Origin: Rotaria socialis
Lineage: Eukaryota; Rotifera; Eurotatoria; Philodinida; Philodinidae
NCBI GenBank assembly: GCA_905331475.1
Contig: CAJNYU010003035.1
Location: forward strand, 132,554-196,553
Length of the DNA: 64,000 nt
Direction: 5' to 3'
Of the stretch, positions 21,591 through 33,545 are shown one piece after another (the first letter of the stretch is position 1; every line of letters begins with the position of its first letter). The position numbers were made by a program, and so were the translations under genes. Under the pieces are notes generated by a model. That model was not told the origin of the DNA. It ran no database searches and was given only the letters and a program-made list of their open reading frames with translations.

Positions 21591-23144
21591 ACCCAAGTAA
21601 GCAAAAAATGAAGGAAGACTGCCGACATGACTAGTCAGAAATGTCCGCAGGATCCGTCTAGTCTAGTCTGAAATGTCTTGCATATCCGTCTTATCTAGTC
21701 AGCTTAATGAGGAGTGTCTTACAAACACGTCTGTACTAGTCTGAAATGTCATTGAGCCCAGTCATGCCTAGTCCGTGTTGTCTGTTGACCTAGTCCAGAC
21801 TAGTAAGAAGATTAAAAACAGAGGTTACACGGTGGATTTGAACATCCAGCCCGACAGTGTTTGAGATATGACGGGCATCCTGACGGGAGACTAGGATACT
21901 GAAATAGACTGCCGTAAGTATATATAGTCTAAACTTATATATTGACTCGCATCCATGCATAGAAAATGAGAAACAAACCGACGTACACGGTATTGACCAG
22001 TCTGAAGCATCTTTTGGACACCTCATGACTAGTCCGTTTTTTAGAAGTGTTTATTTTACTCAATGCTTGTCGAATTTTTTTCTACCTAGAAGTACAATTA
22101 GAGAGTCTGCTGTCATCAATAGTGCATTCGAAAAGATTTAATATATTGCATGCATCCCTGTCTTGATATATTCTATTTTATTTTGCATTAGCATATGCTA
22201 AAAGTTTAAGAGTGTATCAAAACATAAAATAGTAGGGGTTAGTACTAACAACAAAATTCATCTCGTATCTGGGAGTGCTAATTTATATATTTTTTTTCAA
22301 AATAAGAGATGTACTAAATTTAAAAAAATTGAGAAGCATCTAAATCTTTTCATATAATACTATTATGTTAGTATATTTTAAATATCAATTCTAATAATTT
22401 AAAATAAACCAAAAATAATTTTTATTATTAGATGAATATACGGTGATTTTAATTTAAAACTAACCTAAAAAATAATATGAAAAAAATTAGCTTCTTCCCG
22501 GTATAAATTATTTTAATTTTTATACTCAAATTAATGTTTTTAAAACCCAACTAATTAATCGCACTTGCTTATAAATCAAAATAAATTTCTCGAAAAAATT
22601 ATAAAATCTTCCTAATTTATTTTTATTCAATGTTATCTAAAGTAATCACGTCTCGGTAAAAGATAATTTTTATTGATAAATAAAATTAAAAATTCGGAGT
22701 AAAAATTGTATTAAATAACATCTTAGAATGATCATGAGTGTGCAGAATATGACTTCAAGATCATATGACTCAATGGTTCTGGCGACGGGTAAGTGTCACA
22801 TTGTATACATGTTCGAATCTAATCTTCATCCTTACATATTTTCATTCAGACTAGTCCAGACTCGTCCACTATATAAGGCTCCAGCTGGTTGTATACTCGT
22901 CCCAGACGCCCTTAATTTTTCATTCATAAACCATTTCCGGACGGGCGACAGGGGCACTCGTCGCGACTACTCTTATTAGATTTTATGACTAGTCGTCAAT
23001 CAGAGTACTAGGACGCGTATGCATGGCAGATAAAAACTCAGACTAGTCGTGGAAGAGTAGTTTTTGAGACAAAGACTAGACGGGACGGGTTGACTTGACT
23101 AGAAAAAAGACTAGTCATTTAACCAGTCTTTTGCTCACTTGGGT
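21591..23144. mobile_element. 1.55 kb element with ACCCAAGT ends and GACTAGTC arrays
   Basis: The left end ACCCAAGTAAGCAAAA and the right end TTTTGCTCACTTGGGT are inverted copies. Both subterminal zones (21625-21810 and about 22840-23130) are degenerate arrays of the palindrome GACTAGTC and its variants. The centre (about 22080-22730) is extremely AT-rich. No transposase was found, so it is non-autonomous. Its right end lies about 18 bp from a helicase fragment. Confidence 0.65.
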
Positions 23145-23163
23145 TATTTAGGCTCCTATTCTT

Positions 23164-23991
23164 GTGTTTCGAAATGAAGTGGGAACGCAATTGAACTGTA
23201 AGGCAGCAATTCACAATGCAACACAATCTGGCTACACACCAATTGTATGCGTTGCTCAAGACACTTGTAAAGACAAACCAATCGAAGATCCAACATTCAT
23301 GAAAAAGCTATTAGAAATATCCGATAGTAAGACTGAACAATTACCTGGATTATTACCTTTTGTTCCTGGAATGTCTGCTATTTTAACACAAAATATTGCT
23401 ATTGAACTGGGTTTTATCAACGGGATTAATGGAATCTTTCGACAACTAGTCTATCAGTCCGATTCTATATCAACAGATGTTTTATCACAAGCATTTCCGA
23501 GCAACACGCAATATGTTCATCGACCTTTAAATGCATTGAGTGAAATTGCTCGATCGAAAGTTGAATGCAATCTTGAAGAACTTCAACCAAAACTCGTCCC
23601 AATACCATTAATGGAACAAACATTTCGTGTTGACATTACTGACATTCTCCCGAAAGGTAAAAAGTCAATATCAAATGAAAAAGCAATTTTATCAATAAAG
23701 CGGCGCGCACTACCATTTGTGCCTGCCTATTGCATCACGACACATAAGAGTCAAGGCCAAACGTTGCATAAGGTTGTAATTGATTAAAAACTGCCAAATG
23801 AAACTGACGACATTGCCACAGTATATGTACCTTTATCACGTGTAAAACGTTTGGCTGATCTTATTATTTTACGCCAATTCGATTACAAGGTTTTGCTTAT
23901 CAAACCAAGTAAATCACAAATCGCCGAAAGAGAAAGACTCGATAAACTGTATTTAGATACACAAACGAGTTTTCCCGATTGGTTTCAATGA
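23164..23991 (+). pseudogene. Helitron-type helicase C-terminal fragment
   Basis: Reads GTQLNCKAAIHNATQSGYTP, LPGLLPFVPGMSAILTQNIA, then ITTHKSQGQTLHKVVID. This is the C-terminal half of a PIF1/Helitron helicase (GARVM-like block, then the HKSQG motif). A TAA at 23785-23787 interrupts it; the same frame continues with VYVPLSRVKRLADLIILRQF and ends at a TGA at 23989-23991. It has no Walker A, and its 5' side stops at the neighbouring 1.55 kb element. Unlike the helicase at 2-3.5 kb, it keeps HKSQG intact, so the two are different copies. Confidence 0.75.
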
Positions 23992-25200
23992 TTTTTCTGT
24001 ATTGCTCAAAAACTTTTGTTATCCACGTTCGTTTTTCTTTCTATATAATTTTATTTTTATCTATTAACTCTATGTTTTTTTTTACATTCAAAGCTTGTTT
24101 TTTTTCTGCAATATCTTGTACATATTAGTGTTGTTCTTATATGGTTAACCGTATTGTTGAGTGATATGTGCTAGATATAGATATTTGCTTGTTTTTATAT
24201 GTATTTCATTCTTCAGTTTTATCATACATTAAATATATTTGTCGCATGTGATTGCTCATAAAATTATCAATTTAAATATCTTTTCCAATAATTCAAAATC
24301 ATGGTACTCATAGAATCACTCTATGCGACCATGCAACTAAAACAAATGCATATATTTGACTAAAAGAATGTTGGTAAAAAAACAATCTTGTACTTGATGT
24401 TAGGGTTTCCCTTATTTCTCATTATGATATGAATATATTTTCTAATTGAACTGCATAGAAGGCAGTTGAATATAAACACGAGCACTCAACATCCATTGAA
24501 AGCATATATCTCATATTATCATTACTGTATGAAAGAGTAATATTTGTGTCATGAAACGACTTTATAAGTTAATTTAGATTTGAGTACCCACCGTTTTACG
24601 TTATCGATAACTTTTCATTGAAGAATTAATCTTTCTATTATGTTTTAGCTGAAGAACTGAATACAGTTTTTTAAATACCACAATGAACAACGAAGAATTC
24701 TAGGAAACTATTTTTGACAGCAGCTAGTTGTAGAAATTAGTCGATAACAGTGCTAATTCTAGGCCGAGATTCACAATAAGTCTAAACTGACTATACTATT
24801 ATAGTATTATAGATCATAATAATAGAACTGTAACAGACGTCTAGCTTTAACTAGCATTGTTACCAATCCCCTCAACAAGGGGAGATAGAGTACAAGTAGT
24901 CTTAACTACTCAATTCAGTCGAGGGTCAAGCGAGTCCAAGCGACGAGCGTTACTTGTAGATTTTTTTCCAGTATATGTATTAATAAAACCTATGATGTTG
25001 ATATTCGGTATAAATAAAAAACACTGTTTATTGACTTGTGTGTTTCTGCTGACTTAAAAGACGCGTCTTCAATAGACAGTTGATATCGAGCATTTTCTAG
25101 ACCAATTCGAATTATCACATGTTTTTTTTTTATAAAAGGTCAGTGTCCATTTCACCCTCATCAAGCAACAAGTAAATTATTTATTATTTTTCCTTATGAT
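23992..25200. other. AT-rich stretch upstream of the PLE
   Basis: No gene was recognised. Sequence from about 24860 onward (GGGGAGATAGAG...) is less AT-rich but has no tRNA- or SINE-like boxes that I could confirm. It may include the 5' part of the Athena unit. Confidence 0.4.
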
Positions 25201-26085
25201 TTGTTTCTTCTAACCATAGGAAACAATGCTTTTGATCCCAAAAAAAGAACAGATCTGCCAAAACGCGTATTAGATATTGTGTTAAGCAACTTATCAGTAT
25301 TTACTACAATAAATAATTATGAAATTTATCTTAAAACTCGACCAGCATCTACTATGTTATTATATAATTCGTTTGAACTAGCTAGTAAAACGATAATATG
25401 TAAATCTTTTCCAAAAACTATGTCAAAGTGTTCACATGATCAATATCGAAAGGAAACAACCACTAATAGTAAGTAGTTAATCTTTCATTTTCAGTCGATT
25501 CTATTTTCGATTCTTCTAGATGAATTTTCTGTAAAATAAAAAAATAATGATCAACAACAATTGTCATCGATTCAAGTAAGCTTAAAAAAATATATCTATG
25601 ATTATAATATGATGAAGTTTTCTGTCTCTCTTGCCTAGTCATGTTCATCATCGAATGATACTCCAACAAAAATATCTACACTAACAAAAAAAGAAGATAT
25701 AATTCATACCCAAGAAGTTTAAGCAACCGATGATATGCCACCTTTGGCAAGTCTTCTGAGCTGCTCTGTTAGAATAGAATGATGTCAGGTAAAAAGTCTA
25801 CATGATAAATACAAAAACAACCATAATATTTCACTTGCTTTTTTAAATTTCTTTTCATGTAGATGAAGATATCTGTATGCTAGGTAAAAATCTTGAGCGA
25901 ATCATGAGCTTCAAGAGCAAGAAGCTGAAAAAGAACAACACAAAACTGCATTATCAGTAGAAACGAAAGAAACACTATCGTTATACGCTGCAGATCCATA
26001 TCTGCAAGATAATAATTCGATGAACAATATGATGACTCTTGGTTCACCATTGTCGCAACCACTAAAGTTTGATACAACAGAATAG
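25201..26085 (+). other. Possible Athena-type ORF1 remnants
   Basis: Two coding-like pieces on the PLE strand. 25220-25476 includes RTDLPKRVLDIVLSNLSVF. About 25890-26085 includes HELQEQEAEKEQHKTALSVE and ETLSLYAADPYLQ and ends in TAG. The second is Glu/Gln-rich and could be a coiled coil. An upstream coiled-coil ORF is known in some Athena units. I could not join the pieces. Confidence 0.3.
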
Positions 26086-26562
26086 GGATAATGTCATTAA
26101 TTGATTGAAATATTCACTTCTATAACTATTTTGGCATGTAGTGTAGATATCAGACCAAAAGCATCATGTTTTTTCTGGTACTATTTGTCTTTTTTTTCTT
26201 GCTTCATCTGTTTTCCATATCACTAGTACTCCTATATTTTTGTTTTGCTACACATTCTATATGTTACTTGGTTTATTGATTCATTCATGTTATATTCTAA
26301 AAATAAACAATCATTGTAATGTAGTATCCCAGACGTTTTGCCGAATCTATCATATTCAATATCCATTTGGAATTTATTTGTATCGATAGATCATTCTTCT
26401 ACAATAGGAAGAACAGCATCAGCCATTATTCCACCTTTAGTATTTTCCAGAGTTGGTGTAGTCATATACAAAAGAGTTTTGTAATCGAAATCGCCTCTAA
26501 TCATGCATCTATACTTTCTTTATTCTAGATTTAAATCCAGTCGTTGACTAAATGAGAATTGA

Positions 26563-26939
26563 ATGACTCAAAGCAACGACATATGTAACATTGTTCATGA
26601 AAGTGCTCTATTACAGTATCGTCGAAATGATAGAATGGAAGTGATATCAGCAACACAGATACATGGTGAAGAATCAACAGATATTTGCCATAAAAAGTCT
26701 AAATGTCATGGAATAAGAAATTACAACGTTTCAAACGAAAATGGAGAACACGTAGTTTGAATGAAGAAGAAATCGTGACATTAATTAATAAAAAAAAATC
26801 ATGATATATCTGAACAATCATTGAATGAGTCGATGATGAATGATAAAATCGAAATATTAAACAAACGAAAAAGAAGCTCATCACAACAAAAATTAACGAA
26901 CAAATCTTTAATATCAATGAGCCAGTCATCTATATCATA
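26563..26939 (+). other. Coding-like N-terminal region of the PLE, frame broken
   Basis: A Lys/Ser-rich frame (LNEEEIVTLINKKK, then ISEQSLNESMMNDKIEILNK) runs up to the reverse transcriptase exon. It is interrupted in an A-run near 26790-26800, where one base fewer would restore the frame. This may be a real frameshift or a homopolymer error. Confidence 0.35.
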
Positions 26940-26955
26940 AGGATTTTTGAAAAAA

Positions 26956-29900
26956 ATGAAGAATTCTCAGATTGAAACAAAATCACCTATTGATAATAAT
27001 AGCGATCGCTTGAATGAAAATGATGATATTTCTTTTCATAAGCCATCACGATACTTGAAGATGCCACGAAAGTTTCTTTTAAATTCATTACGCCTTCAAT
27101 TAAATTGCTCTATAAAAAGAAAAAAAGAACAGCGATTTACACTTTCACGACTTGAACTATTTGACAAACAATTTTGCCTTCATCAAATTCATCATTTATA
27201 TCAAAAGTATTTGAATTTTGGTCTACAATATCAGATCTGGTCAGTCAGTTGAATCTACTTTGTTTCAGCTCATACAATAGTATTATTTTCATTTACAGGA
27301 TGATATAGTTCAAATAATGGAATCAACTGAAAGTGATAAGATCCAGAAATCGCTAGAAGAATATTTGATACTGTTGAAAAACAGAAGCAATCAGCATGAA
27401 AACGAATTAATAATACAGTTATCATCTTGTCCGACTACATTACATTCTCTAGAGATGATAGATCAGAGATTGAAAAAATTGGTTCGTTTACATCATATTG
27501 ATTTAGTGAGAACAGTCAACTATCAAAAACATAAATTAAAAGACATTATCTATGAAAAACGATTGTTTAATCAATTATCTTCTTACCACCTAGCTGAAGT
27601 ACAAGTGAGAATAACACATCGAATCTTTCCTATTATTGTTTTATGTTGTCTAGCACCAAGCAATCGATCAGATCACCACTATCCGCAAGAAGCAGCTAAA
27701 GATTTTCGAAGATTTGACTATATTCGAACAACGAATCTTATGTCATTCGTTACCAAAAACATTTGATGACATTCCAATAGTTACATATCAAAATTTATTT
27801 GGAAATGAAGCTAATAAAATTATGCAAGAATTGAAACGTCGAAAACTTAACGATCAGCTGAAAAATTATGAATTGAAACTTCAAGATTATGAAGATTTGT
27901 ATCAAACAGAAATCAATATATTTGAATCTAAACTCATACAAACAAGCTTAAATCATCAACATATTCAAGCAGATATATTCATGACTTTATTGAAATGCTA
28001 TTTGAGTCATTACACCAATCGATTAATACGTCAAATTCGTTACAAAGAAGCATGTGTCCATGTAAAATTAGTACGTAGGCATCATCGTCATTTATTATCG
28101 AAACAGCAAATAGTCGATGTTTATCCACAAATCATTGTCGACGTTCCTAAAATATCATTGAATCGAATTCAATTAGATTATCTTTCCAAAAGTGGTAAGT
28201 AGATACCTTTCTTTTATAGTATTATCTCAATCGTTAATTTATTCTTATATGTTGATGTCCTGATACGTTTTCTATTTCAAGGACCTAATTATATCAGATC
28301 AAATCAAAGTTCTCTTCATTCTTATAAACATCAAGAAAAACATGTACAGGAAGAACATAAGAACATTATGAATGTGATAACTCGTTATCTTATCCGTGAG
28401 CATCATATTCCACTAACAGCAACAATTATCAGAGAGCTTTCTCAACACTTGGAAACAAGTCTACATCAACAATATACGATTCCATTATCTTATCTAAACA
28501 TATATCGAACAAGAAAAGAATTCAAATTAATGAAATCGATTCAACATAGACTCAAGAAGGGAAACTATATTCTTCGCGAGACAGATAAAAGTGGAATTTT
28601 TCATATTGGAACTTCAGTTGATTATGAAAAGAAAGCAGAAGCTTATCGACAAAAAACTGGCGCTTATATTGAATTAGATTCTAATCCGTTAAGGAGTGTA
28701 TTTGATAAAGTTATTCTTTTGCTCAATGATCTTCGTTCAAAAAAATATATTCTGTCATGGCAATTAGATAAAATGATGCCGAAGCGAGACACAGTTCAGT
28801 TAGCTTATTTATATTTCATTCCTAAACCTCACAAGGTAATTCATTTCTAATCTTTGATTCTTATCTCTCTTCAACTCATTTTATTAGGCAGGAACACCAT
28901 TGAGGCCTATTGTATCATCAATGAGTATGCCAATGACAGGAATTTCAAAGTTTTTGGACAAATTAATCCGTCCAATTTTCGATAAACATGCACGTTCGAC
29001 CACAATTATTGATGGAGTTGATTTGATTCATCGTTTAGAAGCATATACAACAAATGGGTATCTGAAACCCAAAACGTATTTCTGCACATTTGATATTACA
29101 GATTTATACACGATGTTACCACAAGAAGAATCACTTGATATTCTAATTGAATTTCTCGTTCAACATGGCTATCAAAAAGTTCAAAATATTCCAATTGATA
29201 TAATTCGAAAGTTAGCTCTTATCGTCATTAAAGAAAACGTTTTCGTTTATGAGAAGAAATTCTATCGACAAGTCATTGGTGGTGCGATGGGCTCAGCATT
29301 TACTTTAACACTAGCTAATATTTTCATGTGGAAATGGGAGAGACAACTTGTCCACCGACTGGAAGTATCGAATGAAATCTACGGCCGGTGTGTAACGTAG
29401 TTCATAAAATAATATAGTTTGACTATTATGTCTCATTTTAGATATGTTGACGATATTTTCTTTACGTCGAACGATTCATTCGAATCCATCGACCAAATGT
29501 TAGATGAAGCTAATAACTTTCATCCTAACATTAAACTAGTGCGACAAATTGGTAGAAGTGTTCCATTTCTTGATGTATTCATTCATAACAGTAAAGGAGC
29601 TTTAAAAACTTCAGTGTATCATAAAGAAGCAGCTGAGCCGTATGTCGTACCATTTGGATCAGATCATCCTGGACATGTTTTCAGAAACACTGTTGATACT
29701 GCTATTACGAGAGCAGTTCGTTATTCAACAACCTTACTTGAATTTGAAGAAGAAATACGACAAATGAAACTCATGTTTCTCTATAACGGATATGTTCCCT
29801 GTATTCATTTATATTTTTCACTCTTTCTATGTGACTTATAGGTATCCTCCAAGACATATCCATCGGCAGCTCACTACATTATTCAGTAAATATTTGTCCA

Positions 29901-30301
29901 AATATTTCATTTTGCCTATGCTCAATAACTCTGATGACTTCAATTATTTGCGTCATCAGTTATTGACAACATCAACAGCTACAACATATGATAAAGTAAC
30001 CAGAACCACAGCTACCAATCTAACTCATGGCAAAAACATACAAAATCATAATCTACAACCTACAGACAACAACGATTTCACAACAAGAAAACGTCTCATC
30101 ATTCACCTAAGACATGAAAAAAGACTTGCGAACAATCGCCGAAATATACATAAATTGTGGAGTCACACTTTCCATCAAACAGAGATCATGAATACTGTTC
30201 TGATCATTGGAACTTATCTGAATCACAACTTAAAACAAGAATTGATGGCCAAGATGATCAAATCTATTCCGAATGCGAGAAGCGACAACAGGACAAAATG
30301 A
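26956..30301 (+). CDS. Penelope-like (Athena-type) reverse transcriptase, endonuclease-less
   Basis: Seven exons: 26956-27243, 27299-27604, 27654-28194, 28282-28835, 28888-29387, 29442-about 29790, and about 29850-30301. The first five junctions join in phase. The N-terminal third is a Lys-rich PLE-specific region. RT motifs follow: YLYFIPKPHK and AGTPLRPIVSS (RT2a), CTFDITDLYTMLP (motif A Asp), GGAMGSAFTLTLANIFM (motif B), YVDDIFF (motif C, catalytic Asp pair), and VPFLDVFIH. The C-terminal thumb/linker (RHEKRLANNRRNIHKLW) is followed by a stop with no GIY-YIG endonuclease. That combination matches Athena elements, which add themselves to exposed chromosome ends using the telomeric 3' overhang. 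The last junction near 29.79-29.85 kb does not join in phase with any GT donor I can find, so this copy may be dead or use a non-standard splice. A hammerhead and telomeric repeats follow downstream. Confidence 0.9.
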
Positions 30302-31159
30302 AACCTGAGACTGGTAAACAAACACATCACACTCAAGTACAGCTAAGCAGCCACTAACTTAACTTATTCAGAACTTTATGTTGTCATATATAAATAAAGA
30401 AAACATCACTGAATTGAAAAGAAGATATTATATGTAACAGTACCTCAGAAACGCAAACACACCTGCCATTAGGGTATATAAAATCATCGCCAAATTACCT
30501 TCTTCACTAACAGCATCGTCACGAATGTCAATATGATTGCCCATCTACCACTATTATCATCACATCATCTCATCATTCACATTTCCAAAAAGCAATAACA
30601 TCACGCCATTATAGAAAGCAACAATAAGAGCTACCGTATCCCACACAGCCATCAATGAGAAGCAAACAAGCACAGGCTACCTTCTTCGAACTCGACAAGA
30701 GAAATACATGCCATAATGTGATTCATCATTTCTAACGACACATATTCTGCAAAATTATGCCGATGTTAATAAAGACAACTCAATCAAGTCTGCTCCTCGA
30801 AATTCACCATTAATCAGGAAACATCCTACCCAAGCAATCCGAAAAGAATAACATATATGCCGTTTCAAACCCCATGGTAAAATTCCCACAGCTAAATCGG
30901 TCGATTACACTCTTTATCTGCGAACAAACGCATCAATAATCGAACAATCGAAAAAACACGGAAAAAATATCTCTATTATTCTTTTGAATCGTCTAACAGA
31001 TGTTGAATTATCAGGATTCGCATTACACTAACTTCCTTGTGATTTCAATTCAGCTCATTGGAACAGTTGCAAACTCAGAGCCATCTGAAGACTTCCTCAA
31101 CAGGCGAGAAACACTTAACGCCTCAAACAGAATCATCTGAATAGTTACTAAAGATAAAA
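30302..31159 (+). other. PLE 3' region
   Basis: Non-coding AC/AT-rich sequence between the reverse transcriptase stop and the hammerhead ribozyme, presumably the 3' untranslated part of the element. A second frame overlaps the stop region (30157-30357) but shows no motif. Confidence 0.5.
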
Positions 31160-31201
31160 CTACCTGATGAGACCCTTAAGCAAGGTCGAAACGCGTCGTA
31201 G
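31160..31201 (+). ncRNA. Hammerhead ribozyme at the PLE 3' end
   Basis: The core is complete: CTGATGA (31164-31170), stem II GACC/GGTC (31171-31174 with 31184-31187), GAAA (31188-31191), minimal stem III at CGC, and GTC (31195-31197). Helix I pairs CTAC (31160-31163) with GTAG (31198-31201). The stem II loop CTTAAGCAA is identical to that of the copy at 3.6 kb, and stem II changes are compensatory (GATC/GATC there, GACC/GGTC here). This supports a conserved RNA fold. Predicted cleavage is after 31197. Confidence 0.9.
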
Positions 31202-31211
31202 TATGCTATAA

Positions 31212-31239
31212 AACACACCCACACACCCACACCCACACC
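31212..31239 (+). repeat. Telomere-type (ACACCC)n tract
   Basis: About four ACACCC/CCCACA units (AACACACCCACACACCCACA and on) start 11 bases after the hammerhead. Unlike the other TGTGGG loci in the window, there is no opposite arm. The C-rich strand is on the PLE sense strand, as expected if the element was reverse-transcribed from a G-rich telomeric 3' overhang, with the chromosome body to the right. Confidence 0.8.
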
Positions 31240-31343
31240 TCTTCAATCATGGATTCATGCAAGAAAATTCGCAGAAAAGTCAACGATAACACGAAAAAAG
31301 AATAATATTTCGTCTAATTTTATCTTTTATTTCTGGTTTTTAG

Positions 31344-32753
31344 AGGCTTAGAAATTTGTCTAGTGAAAAACGACATTGAATCAAATTTTAGTATTGTCGA
31401 ACAAGCTGTTTTAGAATTTCCGGTAAATTTTCTTCGTGTTTGTATCGATAAACTTTGGTTTTTTGTAATTTAGCCGGTTGAAAATCTAAAACAAATAACA
31501 TTACAAAATCTTCCATCATTGATTGATCAAGCAGAAAATGATTGTATGAAACATAAACGTAATCGAATCAGAGAAGAGAGAGAACTTGAAAACCGTCGAG
31601 TATGTATTCTATTCATATAATCTATTTTTCAACAAATTTCTTTCATAATATCTCAACATTACTAGATGCTCAGTTAACCTTAATTAACTATATATATTTC
31701 AAAGAATAGAACAGAGTTCGTAAAATAGAAGCAGCCTATTTTGGAATCCTTGACCGAAATACAAGGAACTACTATATCGTATCAATGAGTTCCATAATTG
31801 ACTTCAATGAAACTATATTGTTAATACTAATTGAATCAGAATTTTAAAAAGATTTTTATTTATTACAGCTTACAATAAAAAAATCTACGTTGGCCTGAAA
31901 AAAATGATAATCCTTATTTCTTTTTTGTTTAAAATAGGATGAAACCAGCCATTTAATAACTGAATTAAAAGAACATATGTCTCAACATAATGTCAACTTT
32001 AAAGATATTTCACCTGTATTAAAAAGTTTATTAAAAGTAAGTTTTCCTTATAAAGAAAATTTGAAAGTAATTCTCTTTTTTTTTTATTTAGGTTATTCCT
32101 CATCGAGCATTACAAAATTATTCAAATATTCATCGAGAATTTCTTGAATTATGTCAAACTGTTGTTAAACATACACTTCACATCGATAGAAGTAGTCCTA
32201 TGCAATATGATGTAATCTTAGTAAAAATGAAACGAATTTCAACAATTAAAACAAAGTAAAAAAGCTCAAAAATATTCCGTTGTCATAAAATTATTTTGAA
32301 TTTTTTTCAGAGTTTTCGATGATTTAATTAAATTAAAACCTACTATGGATAATGGTAAGTATAGATTTTTTGTATTTTGATTTAAAAGTTATTTTAATGC
32401 ATCTAACAGAAAGTCGACAGAAAATACTTGTACACACCATGAAGCCTACAGACAAAACAGCAAAAGGTAAATGTACCTATATCTACATTTTTCTTAAGTA
32501 CAAGAATACTATTCTATTCAGTTACGGAAGAACGAAATTACTATGCTGTTGAAATCTGTAAAGGAATTTGTGATAAACTTGATGGTTCCGATCCTGATCC
32601 ATTAATTCATAGTTCTATTAGAGAACAAGTGTAAAAAGATAGTCTTAAAATCGAAAATATTTTAAAAATTTATCTCTTAGGTTCGTTATACAATTTGTGA
32701 AGCAACTGGTATAGAAAATCTAGCAACGTTTTATGAAGGATGGACATCATAGG
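31344..32753 (+). pseudogene. SMG1: SMG1-like kinase, 3' exons with FATC domain
   Basis: Eight short exons join in phase: 31344-31422, 31474-31599, 31938-32036, 32092-32255, 32311-32354, 32410-32466, 32522-32628 and 32681-32753. The last two read RNYYAVEICKGICDKLDGSD and VRYTICEATGIENLATFYEG. They match the end of SMG1, the PI3K-like kinase that phosphorylates UPF1 in nonsense-mediated decay, including its C-terminal FATC domain (family: ...I-x-E-A-T-x-x-x-N-L-A-x-L-Y-E-G-W-T-A-W-V). Only about 220 residues remain; the kinase domain is absent and the first exon begins about 105 bp after the telomeric tract. The frame stops at a TAG (32751-32753) exactly where FATC has its near-terminal Trp; the next codons are GTA TGA. 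FATC C-termini are important for kinase function, so this copy is very probably dead. Confidence 0.75.
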
Positions 32754-33545
32754 TATGAGAGTACATAACAATGATTGTGGTTCTAGTAAAAGAAAAACAA
32801 TTAAATGAATCAAGAAGGAAGTATTCAATGACAAAAATCATTTATAAAAAAATTCACTTTTGCATACAGGAACAATTTCATATGATATCGCATCATCAAT
32901 CAGTTTTATTTTCTCTTTCTGTGATCGAGGTGTCAATGTTCTAATGGATATTTTTTTTCTTGTATTCTTCGAATATTTGTCGCTTTCATACAAATAAAAA
33001 ATAAACTAGAACTATTACTTTATTTGGCTACGTTAGCAATCTTATTGCATATATTGACATTTGAAATAGTATATAATTTATTAGACAAAGAAAAATTCAC
33101 AATACTATAACTTCAATGCAACTCTGAATGGAATACATTCAAGGTCGAACGAGCGGATGTAGAGTGAATAGCTATACATCGAAAAACCGCAGTCAACCGT
33201 GACCATAAATTTCACGTATTCGCCAAACATTTAAAACGCATATTTTTGTAAATATATACGAGTCATGTTTATGTCCATTTAGAACATTAATTTGCATTTA
33301 ATTTACGATTTCAACATGATAGGAATCTTTTAATATTCGCTTGAATCATGACTGGAAACTAATAGATTGACGTCAACATGCTCAGTTAATGTCCTTTCCA
33401 ACTTCATTAATCATCAAAGTAATTGATCGATATTTTTCGCTGATCGCAGCATGACTACTGGTGGCTACACTTACCTGATAATGTCTAGCCTATATATATC
33501 ACTCATTATAACAGCGTATTTCAGTATTCTTTTTTTATCAATCAG
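32754..33545. other. Spacer, nothing recognised
   Basis: AT-rich sequence between the SMG1 fragment and the astacin gene. No repeat or RNA was recognised. Confidence 0.5.

Noticed and set aside
21830..21862. tRNA-like T arm (GATTTGAACATCC) on the minus strand
   Set aside because: No acceptor or anticodon stem could be paired around it, and it lies inside a repeat element.
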